Shown piece after piece: positions 5,948 to 6,685 of a stretch of DNA of 6,685 bases. The notes under the pieces were generated by a model. The model saw only the letters and a list, made by a program, of their open reading frames with translations, was not told the origin of the DNA and did no database searches. The DNA is from an uncultured Ancrocorticia sp. (GTDB taxonomy: Bacteria; Actinomycetota; Actinomycetes; Actinomycetales; Actinomycetaceae). The position numbers and the translations under genes were made by a program. The stretch is from contig CAJPTB010000106.1 in the NCBI GenBank assembly GCA_905373325.1, positions 1-6,685 of the forward strand, in the 5' to 3' direction. The first letter of the stretch is position 1; the number at the start of each line of letters is the position of its first letter.

Positions 5948-6030
5948 GGTGCGTAACCGGAATACCATGAACTCTATCATGCTTTTCATGTGTGAGCATG
6001 GGAAATAATGCCCATTGCATTTTCGTTCAT

Positions 6031-6060
6031 TGCCTGCCAAGAACTTCTGTTGAGCAGGCA
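6031..6060. promoter_or_regulatory. Inverted repeat upstream of the hydrolase cassette (operator or terminator)
   Basis: A perfect 7-bp inverted repeat, TGCCTGC (6031-6037) and GCAGGCA (6054-6060), surrounds a 16-bp centre that contains a smaller dyad, AGAACTTCT (6040-6048). It sits in the 211-bp gap between the siderophore-interacting gene stop (6144) and the hydrolase start (5932), about 100 bp upstream of the latter. It could be an operator for the cassette or a weak terminator of the upstream gene; no T-run follows. It does not resemble a DtxR/IdeR iron box. The remaining gap is fairly A+T-rich and includes a weak -10-like CATTAT on the minus strand near 6003-6008. Confidence 0.4.
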
Positions 6061-6143
6061 ATTTGCTGGGAGCGAGCGGGGTTGAACGGCGTCTTCGTGG
6101 ACTGCGATTTTCCTTTCTGTCGATCTAAACCGCGCCGTGCTTT

Positions 6144-6685
6144 TCAGTCTGTGCCGCGCATTGCGCGGCCGAGGGAGTCGGCGGTCAGCGCCGAGGCTTC
6201 CGGTATGGCGATCATCGACTCGTCGGCCACCCGATCATGGTTCGACTCCGACGAATACTCCGATTCCGCCCTGCCCGCGTGCCAATACCCTATGATGAGC
6301 TGGTTTCGCCGCGGCACTCCCCGATCGCGCAGGTCTTTGCGCATGTCGCGGACCACGTGGGACTCGGCCGAAACCCAGGCGAAAACGCCGCTGAGGTCCG
6401 GCGGGAGCTCGAGTTCCCTCCCGGCCTCCGTCAGCAGGCGCGACGCCGCCGGATCCGCACCTCGCCGGTGCAGCCACCGCACGGACACGCCGGGCGGGCA
6501 CGCGAGCGGCTGCTCGTCGGCCTCGGCGTCGACCTCGATGAGCGCAACGCCCCGCTGCTCCTCGGGCAGAGTCTCCAGGATCGCGGCAAGTGCTGGAACT
6601 CCCGTGTCGTCGGCCATGAGGAGAATCCAGTCGCAGGCCCGAGGGAGCCTGCCGCCCCCGCCGACGGCGCCGATGACGTCTCCCG
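6144..6685 (-). CDS. Siderophore-interacting protein, C-terminal part (5' partial)
   Basis: This is the C-terminal NAD(P)H-binding half of a ViuB-type flavin-dependent ferric-siderophore reductase, which releases iron from imported siderophores in the cytosol. The frame is open to the right edge, so the N-terminal FAD-binding domain lies outside. Supporting motifs in order are the glycine-rich DVIGAVGGGGRL (about 6645-6680), ACDWILLMADDTGVPALAAI (about 6580-6638), the VFAWVSAESHVVRDMRKDL stretch (about 6330-6386) and the diagnostic IIGYWHAGR (6270-6296). The ATG at 6617 is internal, since homologous sequence continues upstream of it. After GYWHAGR the protein continues about 41 residues with a tail (SSESNHDRVADESMIAIPEA and beyond) that I do not recognise from the family core. 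Iron regulation is expected for the family, but its promoter is not in the window. It is separated from the hydrolase cassette by 211 bp and is probably a different unit. Confidence 0.9.
   Translation of the reverse strand, partial: GDVIGAVGGGGRLPRACDWILLMADDTGVPALAAILETLPEEQRGVALIEVDAEADEQPLACPPGVSVRWLHRRGADPAASRLLTEAGRELELPPDLSGVFAWVSAESHVVRDMRKDLRDRGVPRRNQLIIGYWHAGRAESEYSSESNHDRVADESMIAIPEASALTADSLGRAMRGTD

Noticed and set aside
5832..6020. Possible 62-aa small protein on the minus strand in another frame
   Set aside because: There is no ribosome site before its start, and most of it overlaps the hydrolase gene.
5933..6061. Upstream extension of the hydrolase from a TTG at 6061
   Set aside because: The extra 43 residues have no family resemblance, and the good ribosome site sits just before the ATG at 5932.
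5933..6143. DtxR/IdeR iron box near the siderophore-interacting gene
   Set aside because: No sequence in the gap resembles the TTAGGTTAGGCTAACC-type consensus, and the gap is downstream of that gene rather than at its promoter.
1..6685. tRNA, rRNA, CRISPR arrays or insertion sequences
   Set aside because: I saw no cloverleaf-like sequence, regular repeat-spacer pattern, transposase motif or terminal inverted repeats.

Overview
The window looks like chromosomal DNA of a high-G+C actinomycete (Actinomycetota). The grounds are the G+C-rich coding sequence, an actinobacterial-type DnaB helicase, a siderophore-interacting (ViuB-type) protein, and a DUF1023-type alpha/beta hydrolase next to a small EspC/WXG100-like protein, which points to a type VII (ESX-like) secretion background. 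A member of or near the Actinomycetaceae would fit, but nothing here fixes the genus.

Layout: (1) 1-835, plus strand: C-terminal ATPase domain of the replicative helicase DnaB, cut by the left edge. (2) 836-996: convergent intergenic space with a strong 13-bp hairpin that could stop transcription from both sides. (3) 997-1791, minus: a ThiD-like pyridoxal kinase of the dual-cysteine type, preceded by two small tandem hairpins and a possible promoter. (4) 1966-2811, minus: an aldo/keto reductase of the 2,5-diketogluconate reductase type with an intact catalytic tetrad. (5) 2812-3043: a 232-bp gap with an imperfect direct repeat, one copy of which carries an extra 18 bp. (6) 3044-5932, minus: a three-gene cassette transcribed in the order alpha/beta hydrolase (543 aa), lipoprotein (274 aa), small helical EspC-like protein (106 aa). 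(7) 5933-6143: intergenic space with a 7-bp inverted repeat. (8) 6144-6685, minus: the C-terminal part of a siderophore-interacting ferric-siderophore reductase, cut by the right edge.

The ends and the two metabolic enzymes are ordinary housekeeping or accessory metabolism. The part that deserves attention is the cassette at 3044-5932. A helical N-terminal region resembling ESX substrates is joined to a serine-hydrolase domain with a GHSYG elbow and no signal peptide. A lipoprotein follows after 31 bp, and then a small EspC-like protein. A reasonable hypothesis, not proven by sequence alone, is a type VII-secreted hydrolase with a small export partner and a membrane-anchored lipoprotein that acts as immunity or accessory factor, by analogy with the staphylococcal lipase toxin TslA and its lipoprotein TilA.
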